From Prototheca cutis (taxonomy: Eukaryota > Chlorophyta > Trebouxiophyceae > Chlorellales > Chlorellaceae): a stretch of 64,000 nucleotides of DNA. Below, piece by piece: positions 33,577 to 44,736 of the stretch. The notes under the pieces are model-generated. The model searched no databases. It was not told where the DNA came from and was given only the letters and a program-made list of their open reading frames with translations. The first letter of the stretch is position 1, and every line of letters begins with the position of its first letter. Location of the stretch: positions 5,336 through 69,335 of the forward strand of contig BCIH01000004.1 of assembly GCA_002897115.2 (NCBI GenBank), in the 5' to 3' direction. Both the position numbers and the translations under genes were made by a program.

Positions 33577-35582
33577 GCCAGTGCGGTGCCCAAAGCCAGC
33601 AGCGACTCCCGCAATCGTTCGCCGCCGGCATCCCGCACGCAGGCCGGCGCTGCCAGGTAGAGCAGCCACACTGCGCGGACCTGGTCGGGGCAGTCGTTGC
33701 CTCCCAGCTCGACGTCCACGGCAACGGCTGCAGCGCCACATGCTACACATGCATTGCACAGCCACGCTGTGACGGCGGAACTCTGCGCTCGTGCGTGAGC
33801 CAGCGCAACGACTGCCAGTGGCGCCTGGCTGTCCACATGCAGCAGGCCTGCCGCCGCTGTTGCGGTCGTGGTGGCTGGGCCATCCCGGCTGCATGCCATG
33901 CTTTCCGTAAACCCTGGCACGGGCTCTAGCCAGGTCCAGGGGTTGCGCGGCGCGGCGGTGCCTGAGGCAAGGCCCCGCATCAAGGCCGCGATGTATGGCT
34001 CTGCGGTATTCGGTGGCTTGACAACCGGCGTGGTCTTGGCACACTCGGCTGCGTCGACCCATGGGGCAGACCGCGGGTCCGGGGTCTCGGGGCTCTGGTC
34101 GGCAGCGGCATGCGCTGCACACGGAGCAGCCCCACAGAAATAAGGAGGCAGACATGAGACGTGCTCGTCCTTGCGATCATCCCCGGCAGCCGGCTCTTCA
34201 CATGGAACAAGGGCGATGCACCAGGCATGCAGCGGTGCGCCGCAGGGCGCCAATGCCATGTCCGGCCGAGAACACACGGCCGCGGCGGTGGCCACGGCCA
34301 CGGAACTCTGTCCGCGAGCAGTCTCGGGGCCCGGCTGTGCACCGGCCTCGACGAGCGCGTACGCGGCTCGGCGTAGCGTGCGGAGCGCGTGCTGTGCGCG
34401 CTTTGCGTGCTCGGCCAGCAGCCGTTCTCGAGCGCCGTCGAGCGGCGCGGCGGAACACCCAGGCTGCGAAGCCAGTTGTGCCCACCAGCGCAGTGTGCAC
34501 GACGCCACCTGCGGCCAGGCCAGCGGGCAAGGCGCCGACGGTGCGGAAACAGACGACTCGTGTGAAGCCGCTGCCGGTCCCGCCTGAACGCCGCCGGCAT
34601 TGCTGGCGCCGTCCACACCGCCATCCCGCGCCTTGTGCAGGCACAGGAAATATTTCTTCGCGGGTGTGGCGTGCGGAAAGTCGACAAAGTACACCGCCTG
34701 AAGCCCCCAATGCGAGGCCTGGTGGCACAGCTCTTCGACTTGCTTGCCGTCTGCGTGGATTGGGTGCAGGGTAGGCGGTCGATGCTGGGCTTCGGTGGCT
34801 GCACAAGTGTGAAAAAAAACTATACACGGGGAATCGATGAAATCGCTGCAAAGCATACCCTGGAGGTAGAGCTGGAAGCAGGCACGGGCTCCGGGGGCAA
34901 GGGAGGTGGTCAGACCGCGAAAGAAAGCCTGCACGGCGGCCGGAGGATTGGCGGCAGCAAACAACCACTGCAGCGCGGAAATGCTGATCGCGCCCTGCAG
35001 GCAGCCGGGCCTGCAGGGCAGGCCTTGGCCAAAGTCGGAGCGCGCGAGGGGCGTCCGCGGCCCAGCATGCTCGGCTGCCAGGTCCAGCATGCCCCCTGCC
35101 GCATCCAGTCCCAGCAGCGCATGCCGACCGCCGGCCCATGCGGCGGCGGCTGCCGTGCTCAAGCCCGAGCCGCAGCCCACATCTGCAAGCATGCACCCCG
35201 CCGCGTCCACCTGCGCGAAAGATTGTCTCGCCGAGATGTCGATAGCTTTGCCACGCAGAGTGGTCAACCAATGTCGATGCAATAGAAGCGCACACAGCTT
35301 ACAACAAGGAAGCAACACATACAATGTTGTGGGTCCCTTGAATGGAAACTCCATGCCAAGGACCCCAGCGATCCCCTGCTGGCTGACCTGGAAGAGGCCG
35401 AGGCACTGCATAGCACGGTGAGCCATGTCTGCCTGGATGCCTGAGGCCAATCCGGCCTCCGTATACCTGCTGGCCTCGCGGGCATTGTAGTGGTCCTCGG
35501 CAGCCTGGTCACCGTCCTCTGGACGGGTTCCCCACTTGGCTTCCTGAGCCGGCTCCACAGCTGCCCGACGCTTCTGGGCCAT
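33546..35582 (-). CDS. Bud23-like (WBSCR22) rRNA guanine-N7 methyltransferase with a large unknown C-terminal extension
   Basis: Bud23 methylates a guanine in 18S rRNA and helps 40S maturation. Three exons (35582-35388, 35210-34859, 34750-33546) give 583 aa. The first about 230 residues match Bud23: YNAREASRYTEAGLASGIQ, the SAM loop MLADVGCGSGLS, LLGLDAAGGMLDLAAEH, DFGQGLPCRPGCLQGAISIS with ALQWL, GARACFQLYLQ and VDFPHATPAKKYFLCLHK. Where Bud23 normally ends in a short Lys-rich tail, this frame continues for about 350 residues. The extension is rich in Ala, Cys and Pro and has a KRAQHALRTLRRAAYALVEA helix; I do not recognise it. Both introns are multiples of three and free of stops, so an unspliced reading frame runs from 35669 to the stop. 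Splicing is inferred because the intron peptides interrupt conserved blocks. Confidence 0.85.
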   Translation of the reverse strand: MAQKRRAAVEPAQEAKWGTRPEDGDQAAEDHYNAREASRYTEAGLASGIQADMAHRAMQCLGLFQVSQQGIAGVLGMEFPFKGPTTLYVLLPCCKLCALLLHRHWLTTLRGKAIDISARQSFAQVDAAGCMLADVGCGSGLSTAAAAAWAGGRHALLGLDAAGGMLDLAAEHAGPRTPLARSDFGQGLPCRPGCLQGAISISALQWLFAAANPPAAVQAFFRGLTTSLAPGARACFQLYLQGMLCSDFIDSPCIVFFHTCAATEAQHRPPTLHPIHADGKQVEELCHQASHWGLQAVYFVDFPHATPAKKYFLCLHKARDGGVDGASNAGGVQAGPAAASHESSVSAPSAPCPLAWPQVASCTLRWWAQLASQPGCSAAPLDGARERLLAEHAKRAQHALRTLRRAAYALVEAGAQPGPETARGQSSVAVATAAAVCSRPDMALAPCGAPLHAWCIALVPCEEPAAGDDRKDEHVSCLPPYFCGAAPCAAHAAADQSPETPDPRSAPWVDAAECAKTTPVVKPPNTAEPYIAALMRGLASGTAAPRNPWTWLEPVPGFTESMACSRDGPATTTATAAAGLLHVDSQAPLAVVALAHARAQSSAVTAWLCNACVACGAAAVAVDVELGGNDCPDQVRAVWLLYLAAPACVRDAGGERLRESLLALGTALAHTAVSGEME

Positions 35583-37496
35583 GTCTGGCCGGGGACCCGT
35601 GGCCCAGGCGGCTGGCGGCGGACCCTCCGTTCTTACGGCCCCCCAAAAATACCACGATGTGAGCTTCACTCCGCCCTAGACTCGTTGATATGATAAACAC
35701 AGCGGGTGGCATCGTCGTGCATGATCCTGTGACGTCCCACTGTCACCCAGATCGCCGGCAATCGAGCGCGACGGCAGCCTCGCAATGAATTCCCGTTTCA
35801 GCCCTTCCGGCTCTCCCGTGCCGCACCCCCTTTGTCCCGCACCACAACAATGCTTATTGGACATCCACATAACGGTGCATGAACAGTACCCCTCCATCAT
35901 AACGGGGCATACTTGGAAGCAATCACTCGTCGAAGTTTGCGGCGGGGNCGCACCTGCGGAGGAGGTTGCGCCCACTAGACGGCGCGTACAGGCCCGCGCA
36001 ATGCTTGCTGACTACAGAAATAAATATGACAGACCTTCTTACATGATGTACTGCACAATTTGGTGCTGTACATGTGCAGTTACTCAGGTTTCCCGGCAGG
36101 CCGCCGCAAGGCCTTGGCCGTGACGGCGGAGGTGTGTCAGTGGGCGACTGGGAGCCTAGGCCACACCAGGTCTGAACAAGCGCTTTCTAGGGGGGATTCT
36201 ACAAGACAGCCCCCAACCATGCATGCATGTACATATTAAATGGTGCCCAGTCAAGGCAAGGGAAACAATGAGCAGTCAATGACTTGTTGGCGGCTCAGTC
36301 TGGGAGCCAGCTTCAGGGTCCACAGTGGGCAGTGCACGGGCCACCGTTTGTTTGGGTCTCCATTGTCGCACCACATGACTGCATGGTCCATGTGGATGCA
36401 CGCTCGGCCGGTCTGACTTGGCGCGGAGTTGCCGGGTGGAAGCAGGCGAGCCACCCATGACTTGGAACTGTGACTGACAACTCTCAACGACGGCGACCAC
36501 GCCGTCCAAGTTCAGGTGCTGAGCTACCATGTGGTCCCAGGACGGGCTGAGATCCACGTGGTAGTTTAGGTGCAGAAGTACCAGGTGGGTGTCCGTGGGG
36601 TACCCCTGTAGGGGTCTGGACTAGGTCCCTGGATTAGGTCCCTGGAATCCTCATCAATCAAGCGGGCGGGGGGACATTGTGAGTTCAGGTCCTGCGGCTT
36701 GAATTCATTGTGACGGTGTCCCGCACGCAATTGAGCATCCGGTTCTGTTGGCGAGGCCCATCACATGCACTGGTTCCGTTGATCCAGACATTCCCTAAGG
36801 CCATGGACGGCTTGCACAACCCCCAATCCAGTTCCAGCCCGCACGTACGAGGCAGGTGAACAGGCCAATACTGCACAGTCCATGCTCCATTTCCCCAGTG
36901 CGCTGCATCTGAGCGACCCCGCCCAAGTGGTTGACTAATTGCAAGACCAGGATACATGCGGCTGCGGCTCCACGCACGCACAGATGGTCCAATTCCCAGG
37001 CACTACAGCTCCCTTGCTCCTCCTTTCGAACAACACCCACACTCGGCGTTTCCTGTCCCAACTGGGTGCTCGCACAGAAAGACAGGTTTCATCGGGGTCT
37101 CGACGGGAAAATCCAAGAACGCCAAACGGAACAAGGGCGGCTCGCTACAACTTTGTTGGAGAGCGCGTATGGACCCCTCAGCTGCTGGACATCACGGCAG
37201 GCAAAGCGTGAACGAGAAGGAAATTTTCTGAGAAGCGTGGAAAGACAAAAACGAGGAAGTTTCGATGATAGGGCCGGACACCAAGCGGAGTTGGCGGCCG
37301 GGGTGCAGGGTTTAGGGGGATTGGGGGTCCACCGGCCGGTGACAAGTGGATGTGAGGATAAAGCGGGGCACACAGCTTGTGGTGTGGATAGAGAGCATGT
37401 CGAGTTTGCACCACAGCCAAGGTGCACAGGGGATTAACAGCCGCAAGCACAGTGCATAGTCAGCCCAGGCCGGGGTTCAACAGCAGCATGGAGCGC
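35583..37496. other. intergenic region of 1.9 kb
   Basis: This lies between the start of the methyltransferase gene and the end of the transporter gene, both on the minus strand. A 93-codon frame at 36276-36557 (-) and a 168-codon frame at 36931-37437 (+) have no family motif. A short direct repeat (TTAGGTCCCTGGA-like, two copies) lies near 36619-36646, and an ATGCATGC run at 36219-36229. One N is present at 35947. Confidence 0.5.
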
Positions 37497-40303
37497 TCAG
37501 TCCTGGACCACCATGGAGCCCGGGGCGATCTCAAAGGCATGCACAGTCGGGATAAAGGAGGCACGTTTCAGCGTGCGAGTGGTGGAGATGCGGGAGGACA
37601 GGCGGCCCAGTCTGTTGACGGGCACCCCGACAGAGGCACGGCCCAACTGGCGCTCGCGGTCTGTCTCATTCGCGAGCTCGACGCCAACGTTGGGGTCCTG
37701 CCTGTAGCGGTAGCTGTAGCAGATGGGGATGTAGGCGATGAGGCCCAGAGCCTGAATGACGGCCAGCAACCAGAAGAAGTAGTCGATGTGACCCTGGTTG
37801 AGGTTGTCTGCAATCCAGCCGGGGGCGCCGTTCTTGGTGGTGATGGCGGTGATGATGGCGACNAGGGCGGTNGCCAGGTAGNTGCCGATGGCNGNGGAGA
37901 TNAGGTTGAGNGCAGANGCCACNGAGCGCATGGCCTCGGGGGACTGGGAGTAGAAGAACTCCAGACTTCCCACGCTGGCAAACACCTCGGCCATGCCCAC
38001 GAAGAAGTANTGNGGNATNTGCCACCANACCGACATGGGCACGCTGTTGTCGGTGGGGTCGACGTCCTGCAGGTTGTGGCGGGCCACCACCTGCAGGCGC
38101 ACAATCTCCACACACGCGGCGCAGACCATGGAGATGATGGCGATGAAGAAGCCGATACCCATGCGCGTCAGGCGCGAGATGGGGTGGCCAATCTTCTGGA
38201 AGTACGGCTCGATCACCAGGTCGTACATGGGGACCCAGAACAGCACGGAAATGCTGTCCAGCACGTTGACCATCGCCGCCGGCACGTCCCAGCTCCCCAG
38301 GTAACGGTTCATGGCAGAACCTGTGTGTTATTTGGTAGCGTTTGTGCTGGTGACGGTGAGCACCTGGAGAGGAGGGGTCCCGGGCAGTGACCAATCACCG
38401 GGCAGAGGAGTGCCGGCGAACCCTTGCCAGGTACCCGTTTCGCAGTCATTGCATAGTTGTCGTCGTCATCTGGAACTGGTCCCGATAATGCTTCCCCGAC
38501 GACACCCCCCCAAAACGCGCACACACACACACACGCACCTTGCAGCACGAACAGTGTGGACATCTGGGCATAGATGCAGAAGAAGATGGACAGCTCCAGC
38601 ACAAAGGGGATCAAGCGGACGACGCACTTGAGCTCCTCTACTTCGGTGATGGTGACCAGCCACTTGTCATGCTCCCCAGGCTTTTTCACGGGCGTGGCGG
38701 CCTTGTCCAGCCATTTGAGCTCGGGTGTGTGGATCAGCTTCACCTGGCCAGGAATGCAGCTCATGGGCGTATCCACCTCGTGCAGCTGCACGAAATTTGT
38801 TTGGGGGGAAGGGGCAGATGGGGGTTGGTGCATGTGCATGGCATCTTGTTGTGAGGGTCATTTGGGGAGGTCGACGTTGGAGCCAGTCTCCAGGACCATG
38901 CATGCGTGCACACAGACAACACATCACAGATGGAAAACCTACCACGCGGGCATCATCCGGCACCACGGCCTTCCAGTGGGCAAAGCCACCGGCAATGACA
39001 CGGAACCAGCGGTTGAAGGGCGAACCGCCCGGCGGCTTGCGTCGATACCACTTGGACCCAGCAACGAAGCAGATGACGGCAAAGGCAAACGACACTGCCG
39101 GGACGAGAAAGCCCACCATCCAGCTGCATGGTCGTCGGAGTTTGGAGGTGGTGGGCGGTTGGTGTCGTGGGAGCATTGGAGGGGGGGGCAGTGCAGCCAG
39201 GTGCTGTCTGAAGGGCACAAGCACGACAGGGTAGCATGGGGCGATGCAACTCCTCCACAACGCCACTCATCGCAACCAACGACAGAGGCTCCACACCAGA
39301 CGGGTCCCTGGTTGCCGCGGCACGCACCTGATGTCGGTTTGGATCCAGACGATGAGGGTGCTGGCCAGCAGGGCGCCGATGTTGATAAAGGCGTAGAACC
39401 AGTTGTAGAAGCGGGGGATCATGGCCAGCTCCTCTGGGTCGTTCTCATCAAACTGATCGGCACCAAATGTGGACACGCAGGGCTTGATACCGCCCGTGCC
39501 CACCGCAACAAGGTACTGCGGGGCAGTTGTGGATGCGTTTTGGGAGTGTCGGCAAGGCAGGTTACCGGCCAGATCCGCGTGGCCCTGACACCCCCCGCAC
39601 CCCACCCTGGCAAGAAAACATGTACACACTCCTAATCTCACCATGAAGGCCCAGAAGAAGCCCAGCTGCTGGCCAGTTGGGTTCTCACCAGGGGGCGGGG
39701 TCAGGCCATCGATGCCGGCAGACATGGTCAGACCAGCCATGCCCTGGAAGAGTGCAGGGACAAGGAGCGTGAGTGCGGAGGGTCAAAGGCAGAATTCAAA
39801 GTGCAGGCCACGCAATGTGCAAGACAAAAATCGAGTTTCCTCTAGCAATCCTGGAGAGCACCGAACGCCATTTGGACGCACAATCATGTAGACGATTGAG
39901 AAGCTGAAGATGGTCCAGAAACGGCCGGCGTAGGTATCCGCCAGCCATGCGCCAATCAACGGCGTGACGTAGCATGTTCCCGACCAGGCATTCACCTGTG
40001 TGGAAACGGTGTGAATGCGCTGGGGATCAGGGCGAATGCTGCTACTCCTCAAGATGGCTTCGCTGCGGCCAGAGCTGGTCTTGTGCCCAAGGCCCCAGGC
40101 TGCGGCTCCCAGCTCCGCGAACCAAGATCACACACTTTCAAGCTGCATTTCCCCCCGCCCATACTCACCGCGCTGCTAGCGCTGGAATTGGACTCGTTTA
40201 GAACAGACGTAAGGTACACGATAATGTTAGTCTGCGGGGGGGGGGGGGGGGGGGGGGAGTGGCGCTCCGTCGTCCCCTTCCGGNNNNNNNNNNNNNNNNN
40301 NNN

Positions 40304-40344
<41 letters not shown>

Positions 40345-40722
40345 CGTTCCATGGGTTGCAAGGACGGTATAGGGGTCTACCTGCGCCACAGCCGGCCTCC
40401 GGACGCACCGCAATGCCGTAGTAGGCCAGGCGCTCGCACAGCTCGTTGCCTGCAGGGGAGAGCACAGGTCAAAGAACCAGAATCAAATATGGGTACGTCT
40501 CAAGAGTTGGATTTGCGTCGCAGGAGCTGATGACGCCGACGTACCAAGGATAGGCACGGCACGCAGGAAGGCCTTTCCGAAGGTTGCTGGCTTGTGAGGC
40601 TCCGCCGCCCCGCCGACCTTGACATCGGCAATCGTGTCGTCGGCGTCGATCTTGGCATCCAATACCTCGGCTGGAGCCTCCTTCATGGGGCTGCCCGACT
40701 CGCTTTTGGGGTCGTCGGCCAT
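37497..40722 (-). CDS. NRT1/PTR (NPF/POT) family proton-coupled transporter
   Basis: This is a plasma-membrane or vacuolar major-facilitator carrier for nitrate or peptides with protons. Nine exons (40722-40545, 40449-40409, 40231-40169, 39995-39882, 39743-39642, 39515-39328, 39123-38943, 38785-38539, 38320-37497) give 645 aa in phase. The ExxER proton-coupling motif is present as NELCERLAYYG near residue 61. It is followed by TNIIVYLTSVLNE, TPLIGAWLADTYAGRFWTI, VAVGTGGIKPCVSTFGADQF and FYNWFYAFINIGALLAST, the PTR2 signatures. Later come FFCIYAQMSTLFVLQG, FWVPMYDLVIEPYF and FVGMAEVFASVGSLEFFYSQ. About 15 scattered N bases between 37863 and 38030 blur part of the penultimate helices. The intron 40408-40232 holds two poly-G runs and a 20-N gap. 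Substrate cannot be told from sequence. Confidence 0.93.
40236..40343. repeat. two poly-G runs around a 20-N gap in an NPF intron
   Basis: G runs at 40236-40257 and 40304-40343 flank N bases at 40284-40303. The gap is an assembly artefact of homopolymer sequence. Confidence 0.9.
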
Positions 40723-42059
40723 ACTGGTGTGAATAACTAGGCCGTCAGTACCGGGAAGAGACCGTGACCCACCTCTCCGGTGAAAGGACTCTGCGACGAA
40801 CGTCGCCAAAAGGTGCCGGTGCAGATGGGGTACGATCTCTTAACCATTCTGGGCGCAAGTCGGAACCTCAGTCTTGGCTTCCGGTTCCCGGTGAAGCCCG
40901 CGGGCGGTGAGCCGACCGGAGGATCCCCGGGACGTTCCTGCGGCGCGCAGAATGCTGCCACCTCTCAATTTCCGGAAGTAAACATGTACATGCCCTGGTT
41001 CAAAGCCCCTGTCAACGCATTGGAAGCTGGAACTGGTAGTTTCTATTAACTTCGGGGGTGACGGGAAGGTTTGGCAAGCGAGTCCATTTGCCACCGACCC
41101 TTCCTTTTGCCGACTGCGACGGGCGGGTCGCCCGACGATCACCCGGCGATGGGAGAGGCGGCTGGGCCAACGTTAGGTGTACCAGCAGGCGAGCAGGGAT
41201 CTCCAAGAATGATCTGAAGATTGGATGCGGCCGAGGAAGGCTTCGTAAGCCAGCTCTCACGCATCTTTGAATCGGTTGTTGCCGTGGGGGTCGACTTTGA
41301 ACGATGCCAACGCCAAAGGCACGCAACCGAGTTCCGCCGTGCGCACTTTGAGTACTCCTTCGGCAGTTGTCATCACCTCGCAGCCACCCGTGTCGGAAAG
41401 CCCGGCAACCACAGGAACTAACAGAGGGTCATTCCTCCAGTATCCTTGTCTGCCCCAATCGTCGGCCAGGAAACTTGGGCTCCCGTGCACTGTCGCACAA
41501 CTGCCCGTCTTTTTGAGCGTCGGTCCAGCCCCACCAGCAAAGGGCAGTCGTGCTTCAGGCGCAGAGTGCATGGACCAATGATTATGATCAAATCACATGG
41601 GGGTGTACTCTCGAACTGGCCGTGGCCTAGCTGGGCGCAGCGCTCTGCGAGGAGGAGCAAATCCTGGTACCATCCACGCGTCTTCCGGGAGGTATTCAGT
41701 GTCCATATGAAAATAAAATTTCACTGCGGTGCATCTCAGAACTCTCTGAGGAGGACATGATTGCGTGAATGCGTGCATGGCGAGGGCCGGCGGGATTCTT
41801 CGGGGCTCTGAGGGATCGCTCGTGAGCCCGTCCCAGTGCAATGTGCAGCACGGGGCCTCAGGGCGCGACTTCCACAGGTGCGACAGTTCGTCGAGCGTGC
41901 ACGGGCTTTGGCCATGCATGCTCCCTTCTACAGCCCAGCAGACACGATGCAGTTAATATATTTGTAAAATAATACTTGGTTATAGATTTTACGCGTCCCC
42001 CAGCGGGCTTCCTTGTCTCGCACAGCAACGCCAGTCGCACGGCGGCTGACCCTCCTGCC
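40723..42059. promoter_or_regulatory. divergent region between NPF transporter (-) and RNA helicase (+)
   Basis: This is 1.3 kb between two start codons facing away from each other. Scattered short frames show no family motifs. An AT-rich patch at 41945-41990, just above the helicase start, may mark its core promoter or leader. Confidence 0.45.
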
Positions 42060-44254
42060 ATGGCATCCACCAGGGACGCCAGTCCCGAGGTGACCAAGGT
42101 CAAAAAGTCAAAGAAGTCCGACAAGGGCGAGAAGAAGGACAAGAGTTCCAAGAAGCGCAAGTCGACAGAGGAGCCCGTTCTGGGTGGGTAATGTGGGGAA
42201 CCACGGGGCCGGCAGGGAGCTGGTGGCCTTCGGGCTGGGGGCTTTTCGCACCAGCGGTTCTCGTTTCGTGACGGCGCCTGTCTCGTGCTTTCCCTTGCTC
42301 AGATGCTCCGCTGGATGTGGTGGAGTGCAAAAAGTCCAAGTCGGAGGAGGCTGCTGCCGAGGCCGAGGCCCCCGCGCCGCCGAGCGAGCCTGCTGCTGCC
42401 GAGCCCGTGAAGAACGGCCTGGACACTTTCCCGCTGTCTGCCCCCATCAAGTCCCTGCTGCGCAGCCGTGGTATCGAGTCTCTGTTTGACATCCAGGCCG
42501 CCTGCCTGCCGCCCGTGCTGGACGGCAAGGACCTGGTTGGAAGGGCTCGCACGGGGTGCGGCAAGACCCTGGCGTTTGTGCTGCCGATCGTGGAGCGGCT
42601 GGCGGCGCGCGGCCGCGGCGCCCGCGGGCGCGCCCCCTCGGTCATCGTGCTGGCCCCCACGCGCGAGCTGGCCAAGCAGGTTGGTGCGGACTTTGAGGCA
42701 TACGGCGCGGCCGTGGGCCTGGAGTGCGTGTGTGTGTACGGCGGCGCGCAGATGGGCCCGCAGACCGCCGCGCTTCGTCGGGGCGTGGACGTCGTGGTCG
42801 GCACCCCCGGCCGCGTGAAGGACCACATCGAGCGCGGGACGCTGTCGTGTGCGTCGCTGCTGTTCCGCGTGCTGGACGAGTGCGATGAGATGCTGAACAT
42901 GGGCTTTGTCGACGATGTGGAAAAGATCCTGAACCAGTCGGGCGCAGACACGGCGGCGGTGCAGACGCTGCTCTTCTCCGCGACGCTGCCTGCCTGGGTC
43001 AAGCAGATCACAACAAAGTTTCTCAAGCCCGACCACGCCACGGTCGACCTGGTGGGCGACTCTCGCATGAAGGCCAGCACGTCGGTGCGCCACCTCCTGC
43101 TGCCCTGCCACTGGACGCAACGCGGGCCCATTGTCCAGGACCTGGTCCGCTGCTACGGCGCCCTTGGCCGGACGATTGTGTTCACAGAAACCAAGAACGA
43201 TGCCAACGAGCTGGCGTCGGCGCTGAGCGAGACGGTCGGCGCACGGGCCCTCCACGGCGACATCCCCCAGGCTCAGCGCGAGGTCACACTGGCCGGGTTC
43301 CGGGATGGCAAGTTTTCCGTCCTGGTCGCCACAGACGTCGCCGCCCGTGGGCTGGACATCAAGGACGTGGAGCTGGTGGTGCAGTCGGAGCCGCCAAAGG
43401 AGCCCGAGACATACATCCATCGCAGCGGGCGCACGGGCCGTGCGCGCGCGTCGGGCACGTGCATCACGCTCGTGGACCGGCGCAAGGAGGGCCTGGTCCC
43501 GAACATCGAGCGCCGCGCGGGCATGAAGTTCGAGCGCATCGGCGCGCCCCAGCCCGCAGACATGGCCCGCGTTGCCGGCGAGCGCGCCGTCGAAGCGCTC
43601 GCAGATCTGGACCCGGCCGTCGTCGCGGCGTTCCGCCCGGCGGCCAAGGCTCTGTTGGAGAGTCCCGACACCAACCCCGTCGACGCGCTGGCGGGCGCGC
43701 TGGCGAAAATTACGGGCTGCGCGGCCATGAAGCCGCGGTCGCTGCTCACCGCGCACGAGGGCTTTGTCACGTTCCGCATGGCCTGCGCCTTTGACGTGGA
43801 GCGTGCGGGGCAGGTGTTTGGCGTCCTTAGGAAGGTGCTACCGGAGGACCAGGTCAACGAGGTCAAGGGCATGAACCTGACCGCAGACGGCAAGGGCGCC
43901 GTGTTTGATGTGCCCCATGCCCTGGTCGAGACCTTCCGCGCCGCGCTGCCCGAGCCTGAGGATGGCAACGCCAGCGCCGGCAAGTTTGGATGCATCCTCC
44001 AGACACCCGCCACGCTGCCAGAGGTCGCTGCGCGCCGGGAGACCACCGGATTTGGGGCCGGTGCCGGAGGGCGGGGAGGCTACGGCGGCGGCGGCGGCGG
44101 CCGCAGCAGTTACGGCGGCAACCGCGGAAACTACGGCGGCAGCCGTGGGGGTGCTGGCTTCGGCGGCGGCCGGGGAGGCAACGGCGGTGGTGGCCGCGGA
44201 GGCTTCCGCAAGTCATACTCCACTGGCAACCTTCAGAACAGCCGCTCGCGGTGA
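42060..44254 (+). CDS. DEAD-box RNA helicase, DDX21/RH7-type, nucleolar
   Basis: This ATP-dependent RNA helicase most likely works in ribosome synthesis. Two exons (42060-42183, 42303-44254) give 691 aa. A Lys-rich N-terminus (KKSKKSDKGEKKDKSSKKRK) acts as a nuclear signal. Motifs in order: Q-motif region SLFDIQAACLPP, motif I ARTGCGKT (about residue 122), PTRELAKQ, GG, TPGRVKDH, DECD in place of DEAD, SAT, then IVFTETK, ALHGDIPQAQRE, VATDVAARGLDIKDV and HRSGRTGRA. A GUCT domain follows (RSLLTAHEGFVTFRM, FDVPHALVETF), which is specific to the DDX21/RH7 group. The C-terminus is a Gly/Arg/Tyr-rich tail ending KSYSTGNLQNSRSR. Transcribed in the same direction as NDUFS7. Confidence 0.96.
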
Positions 44255-44736
44255 ATGCCGACTGGGCATTATATTGCCCAGAAGAGAGTTGTACAGAGAC
44301 CGTGCGGCGCTTGAAGCGCCTGCAGCAACCCGGAGCCGTACTTCCACCTTGACCGCTCCTTGCGGTTCTATTCTTTCCTTGGCACTTGAACAACAATTTC
44401 GTTTCATTGGCTGTTGCTGTTTGGCTATCAGAAGAGATTATGTGGAAAATGGAACATTATTTCATAGGCAAGGCCAGGGTCGGGGGCAGTGGGACGGTGG
44501 GGGCCACGCATTCCCGCGGATTTTCGCCATCGAGTTGGCCAGGCACCCCCGTCCGTGGACCCCATTCCAGCCCAGACCAGCAGCGGTCCTGAGAACCTGC
44601 TGCTGACCGTTCGGCACTGGATTTTGTATATTATTGTAGACGAGCTAGGGTGTGCCAGTGGCGTGCACGCTCGGATTGGGTGCTTGGTTACCAATCCCCG
44701 AGACCTGGGTCCCCTGCGTGAGCGCACAGCCCAGCC
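44255..44736. other. helicase-NDUFS7 spacer
   Basis: This 482 bp holds the helicase 3' untranslated region and the NDUFS7 promoter. A CACAG just before 44731 could be a splice acceptor for an unseen NDUFS7 leader exon. No coding motif recognised. Confidence 0.5.

Noticed and set aside
35583..35669. Upstream start at 35669 for the methyltransferase
   Set aside because: The frame is open, but 35582 gives an N-terminus (MAQKRRAA) that suits Bud23 better; the extra 29 residues have no family match.
36276..36557. 93-codon minus-strand frame in the Bud23-NPF spacer
   Set aside because: Composition is protein-like, but no conserved motif or flanking exon was found.
42299..43756. 485-codon minus-strand frame inside the RNA helicase
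   Set aside because: It is an antisense shadow of the DEAD-box gene with no recognisable motif.
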